From Nymphaea colorata (lineage: Eukaryota; Streptophyta; Magnoliopsida; Nymphaeales; Nymphaeaceae), in the NCBI RefSeq assembly GCF_008831285.2, contig NC_045140.1, positions 4,443,528 through 4,507,527 of the forward strand: a stretch of 64,000 nt of DNA. Direction: 5' to 3'. The notes below the pieces were generated by a model that did not search any database, was not told the DNA's origin, and saw only the letters and a program-made list of their open reading frames with translations. Below, one piece after another: positions 60,285-64,000 of the stretch. How positions within the stretch are numbered: position 1 is the first letter of the stretch; each line of letters begins with the position of its first letter. Both the position numbers and the translations under genes were made by a program.

Positions 60285-62285
60285 AAGGGGGAGAGGGAGA
60301 TCAGATTAGATTTAGTGATCCAATACTTGCATCTTCTGGCTTTTTTGACAAGATTCCAGCTGCTTTCCACAAATTAGATCACATCCATGTGGCCAATTTG
60401 TCCAAAAATGTATGTTTCGGAAAACGTCAACATTTGGTGCCATGTCTATATAGAATTTTGTAACATAAGCAAAATTGAAGAATTTTGGTAATTTTATAAA
60501 ATTCGACCTAGACATTCGATAGCAATTTTTCTTGAACATATATTTACAATCTAAGCATGAGCCTGTGCAAATAAAATTAAAAAAAAACTATAATTCAGTC
60601 AAAAACCTAGCCAAGGTAAGGTGAGACATGTTTATTTACATTTTCTCATGATAAGAAATGAAGAACTTTCACGTTCACTTCAAGAAAACCATGCCAAAAG
60701 GGGCCATAGAACCATGCCAAAAGGGCCATAGAGAGCTCGATGGTCATACACGTCTCATACCCAATTACAGAAAAATCCATGTGGAGATACATAATCATAT
60801 GGGATAGATAACCATATGATTACATGTAAAATGTTTTGCACACATTAGATTTTCACTTGAATCATATGCAGCAAGACATTAAAAAGTTCACTAGTTGACA
60901 GTAACTGTACCCAATCAAAATTAGATTCATCATGAACAATGGACACATGCACAAGTAGACCCAACTAAATTAATGAAGTTGTCATCTTTAATGAAAGGAG
61001 TCAAGAACCACACTAACATGGGAGCAAGAGAGAAACCTGTCCTCCTAATGCCAAAACACAGTTACCACGAAGTACAAAGTACAAACATCCATCAACTAGT
61101 CAAAAGAAGGACCTTTACGGTTATGTCACATGGGTATGGGTGTGGTTCAAGTACAAGTGTGGAGCAAGTTAAAAAATCATGGGTACAGGGGTACGGCAGT
61201 ACATATATATTTATATGCATATTAATAAGATTTTTAGTTAAATAAGCACATAAATTAATTGCTCCATTCCATAAAAATATATTACTGAACAAAAAATACT
61301 AAAATATTCCCAAAAAGAAACTGTCATGTCCAGGCCCATACTCGCAAGTCGTATCCAAACCCATGTCGACGCATGTCAACACATAGGTACTTGACCTTTT
61401 TAGCTGTACCCATGTTTCATAGCCTTATGGCTGCATAACATAAAACCAACACCACCAACTCACTCAGATAGGGTCACAAGTACAAAAAGTGCAAGAAAGA
61501 AGACGCATGTCTTGGAAATACATGAAAAAGAAGACATCGGATGAGCTCTCATTAGTTTTACAATTGAGAATAAACACAAATGCATAAAGAGAAATGAACA
61601 AGATGCACCTGCTCCCAGCTCCATTCCAACTAACAAAGCCAAATACAATAAGCATTGAATCATGGCATTCAATATACAGAGAATTCATAGTATTTGTCCA
61701 TCTTCCACAATAATCAATTGGTAGAGGCAGAAATGACAACAAGCTTCGAAAAGATATCCCCAAGCCTCAATGACAAAAATAGAGAAGGAAAAGATATTTT
61801 ACCACTTCCATCAAGAGACATTTCAAATATGCTCTGTGTGTTCGTTGTAGTCTCTCAATGGTAATCCTAAGATATGGCTCAACCCACTGGTCAACCTGGC
61901 CTTTGCAGTTCTGGAAGACCACTTCAATAAGCTTAGGAGCAGGCTCAATGTCCTGATCATCGATATTTTTATTTGACATGACCTGAACAGAATGATTAAC
62001 CAAGTATTTACCATAAGCAAATCAGAGCATACAAAATTACAGAATAACCAGCAACAGTATTTTGACTAAAAAGCATGCATCTGCGATACTAATTCACTAA
62101 ACATCCTCTGGAAAAGCTATACCAACAGACCTAGAATCTGGCATTGGAAGGAATAAAGAAAGGTGTCGTGCAATTACTTACACTTGAAATTGTCATCCAA
62201 AGGCTTTGCTGATAATCAGGATCCTTACATGCGAGAAAATGTCCAGTCCCACGGGAAATAAAATTGTCCAATGGAACAAGAATAT
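57237..62285 (-). CDS. SAD2: Importin-beta family nuclear transport receptor, SAD2/importin-7 type, C-terminal exons
   Basis: A karyopherin-beta that carries cargo through nuclear pores with Ran; plant SAD2 has been linked to ABA response and small-RNA function. Seven exons, all in phase: 62285-62182, 61982-61803, 60198-60059, 59978-59839, 59703-59549, 58484-58358, 57388-57237. They give about 332 C-terminal residues; the N-terminal two-thirds lies off the right end, and I saw no exon in 62286-64000. Hallmarks: [20 protein letters not shown] and [66 protein letters not shown]; an acidic tract ([13 protein letters not shown], then [18 protein letters not shown]); [17 protein letters not shown]; and the conserved end [17 protein letters not shown]. 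The acidic tract before the C-terminal helix is a known feature of the importin-7/8 group. Introns 2 and 1 hold MITEs of the CTATGTCACATG family or lie next to them. Stop TAA at 57237-57239. Confidence 0.9.
60258..60283. repeat. (GA)n microsatellite in an importin intron
   Basis: About 13 perfect GA units followed by an imperfect G/A-rich stretch. Confidence 0.9.
61121..61423. mobile_element. MITE of the CTATGTCACATG family in an importin intron
   Basis: Begins TTATGTCACATGGGTATGGG and ends GCTGTACCCATGTTTCATAG. The inner GGGTACAGGGGTACGG and AT-rich centre match the copies at 50166 and 62650. About 300 bp. Confidence 0.55.
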
Positions 62286-62649
62286 CTGCAGAGAATAACT
62301 CTGTAAGCATCTAAATGAAGATGGAACACCATACAAACAGTATAAAGGCAGACTTCACAAAAACTTTAAATAATGTCCAAGTTTTTTTTCAGCAGACCTT
62401 TTTTATGTAATTTAAGTTCTTTTTAACAAGAAAATATCGGGAATTTAAAAAAAATATGAAAATATAAAAATAATAGAAAATTTATGTAATTATGAGTTTT
62501 CCTAATTTTCTTACAAAAACGTTAATAAACTCCAAATTAGTTTTGAAAACATAGTGACTGATGTTGTTCTCACTTCTCAGCATGATTTTTTTCAGAAGTT
62601 ATTTTGCAAGATGCAAATTTTTTCCGAATAAGTATTGAGAAGTGTATTA

Positions 62650-62978
62650 AGATATGGGTGCTGGTACAGATACGGGCACAGAGTACTTTCAAAAAACTTG
62701 GGTAATGGAGACACTGTCATACATAAATATATGCATATATATGTACATATAAAATAAGATTTTAAGCAAATAAACACAAATTCGTTGTTTACATCATAAA
62801 ATATACATTACTCAACAAAAGATGCTAAAATATATCAAGAACATATAAAAATACAAAATCTACCCAAAAATTACAAAATTAAGTCTGCCGTATCCAAGAA
62901 ATGTCTCGTACCAGCACAGGTGTCGAGTCATGCCGACAGGGGTACTTATACCATTTAGAAATGGCCCTGTTACATAGC
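62650..62978. mobile_element. MITE of the same family upstream of importin exon 62285
   Basis: Begins GATATGGGTGCTGGTACAGA and ends GGGTACTTATACCATTTAGA, then CTGTTACATAGCTT. The internal ATATATGCATATATATG and GATTTTAAGCAAATAAACAC parallel the copy at 61121. Confidence 0.5.
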
Positions 62979-63631
62979 TTAATACTTAAACAATACAAGT
63001 ACACACTCAAACATAAAAAACAAGTACAAAGACTCTGAAAACATAAAAAACAAAAAATTACACACTCAAAAATATGAAAAGGAGCTTTTTTTGAAGTACT
63101 TCCAAAACAATATCAGCAATATGCTGAGATAATATTTATATCAAGTTATTTATACTTATAGTTTTGGTGATATTTTGGAAATATTGGAACACTAGGTATA
63201 TTTTACAGTTATCCTTGGCTGGCTTCAGAATGGCAATAATCTCCAGCTATTGTCAACATATTACAGATATTCTTTACCATACCTTAAAGGTCTAATACTG
63301 CCTTCCCACTAAAAACTCTTTTTCCTACACTAAATAACACAGATGTTCTGTTCCAAGGAAAACAACTAAAAGACCAAAGCATGATAATGATTGTATGCAT
63401 ATGAATACGGAAGTGGACTTAACATGCGCAAATGCATGGCTGCCTATGACTTGTAGAAGTAGAAAAGTATATTGTCAAAAGTGTGCCCAAGCGCTTGGCA
63501 AGGCATTGGACAGCAGCCATCCACCTAAGCTGAATCATAGGGTGTGGGGGGGGGGGCTCAAACAAAAAAGGTACATTTTATAAATAATGCCAAGAATCTA
63601 ACAGTTTTTTTTTGCTTGTTAAATCTTCTAG

Positions 63632-63941
63632 TCTAAGTCACACTACCGGTATGGTAATACACCAATTCTGGTACAGCGGTGTGTTGATGGTGTGCTTGGA
63701 CCAGTTCTGGGTTGGAACTGATCCAAACCACAATTTTTCATTTTTTCTTATATTTTAACCATATTTTTGTCAGTTTATTTATGTTGTATGAGATTATATG
63801 TAGAAATTATGAAAGGAACTATTATAAATTGTCTTACTGATGTGTTGTGTGTGTATATACACACACGTACGTGCATGCACACACACTTGCCCATACCTGC
63901 TTCCCCCTATCCATACCGGAACCTGTACCTATGTGACATAG
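63632..63941. mobile_element. MITE-like element near the right end of the window
   Basis: Begins TCTAAGTCACACTACCGGTA and ends GTACCTATGTGACATAGC. CCGGTATGG near the left end is mirrored by CCATACCGG near the right. Termini agree with the CTATGTCACATG family, although the interior is more diverged. Confidence 0.45.
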
Positions 63942-64000
63942 CTTCTAGTATATTGCCTAAGGTGGACTGTGGAGAAATTTCAAACCCCTCAATTTTTCCC

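Noticed and set aside
1..64000. CRISPR array, operon, phage or bacterial defence system
   Set aside because: The spliceosomal introns, MITEs and plant gene families show nuclear plant DNA; no spaced identical repeats of CRISPR type were seen.
1..64000. tRNA, rRNA or snRNA genes
   Set aside because: I looked for B-box-like GGTTCRANNCC with a matching A box and for rRNA-like blocks and found none convincing; a covariance-model scan would be decisive.

Overview
This is nuclear DNA from a flowering plant. Coding sequence is a small share of an AT-rich background. Genes are split by spliceosomal introns of up to about 4 kb, intergenic and intronic DNA is full of MITEs and LTR-element remnants, and every recognised protein has a clear angiosperm homologue. 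The species cannot be named from the sequence.

Layout, left to right. (1) 1435-1823, minus: first exon of a plastid BASS-family transporter; the rest lies off the left end. (2) 1824-8373: intergenic, rich in MITE fragments, with a 290-302 bp tandem array built around a hAT-like MITE. (3) 8374-23607, plus: complete KU70, 19 exons, 628 codons, including a GC-AG intron. (4) 24969-29945, plus: complete mitochondrial complex III subunit 9 (QCR9), 72 residues in three exons, with an LTR-like element, a Tourist-like MITE and a long (CT)(AT) microsatellite in its introns. (5) 29946-36276: intergenic repeats and one exon-like reading frame. (6) 36277-37765, minus: a secreted DUF538 protein, two exons. 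(7) 37766-47310: gene-poor, with MITEs, an unassigned exon-like fragment, a broken NLR resistance gene and a degenerate Ty1/copia element. (8) 47311-48360, minus: an intronless RGP5-class member of the UDP-arabinopyranose mutase / reversibly glycosylated polypeptide family. (9) 48473-53150, minus: a small three-exon gene for an unrecognised 86-residue protein, whose stop codon lies only 112 bases before the RGP ATG on the same strand. (10) 57237 to beyond the right end, minus: the last seven exons found of an importin-beta family receptor of the SAD2/importin-7 type.

The genes do not form a pathway; this is ordinary gene order in a plant chromosome (DNA repair, respiration, cell wall, nuclear import, plastid transport). 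I found no CRISPR array, no convincing tRNA or rRNA gene, and no evidence of a new biological system. The most useful observations are the close pairing of the 86-residue gene with the RGP gene, including a splice acceptor that would join them in frame; the GC-AG intron in KU70; the microsatellite beside a QCR9 splice donor; two exon-like frames without an ATG; and several MITE families whose ends can be drawn. Exon borders were set by reading GT/AG signals, keeping phase, and comparing with family sequences from memory; no alignment was run.
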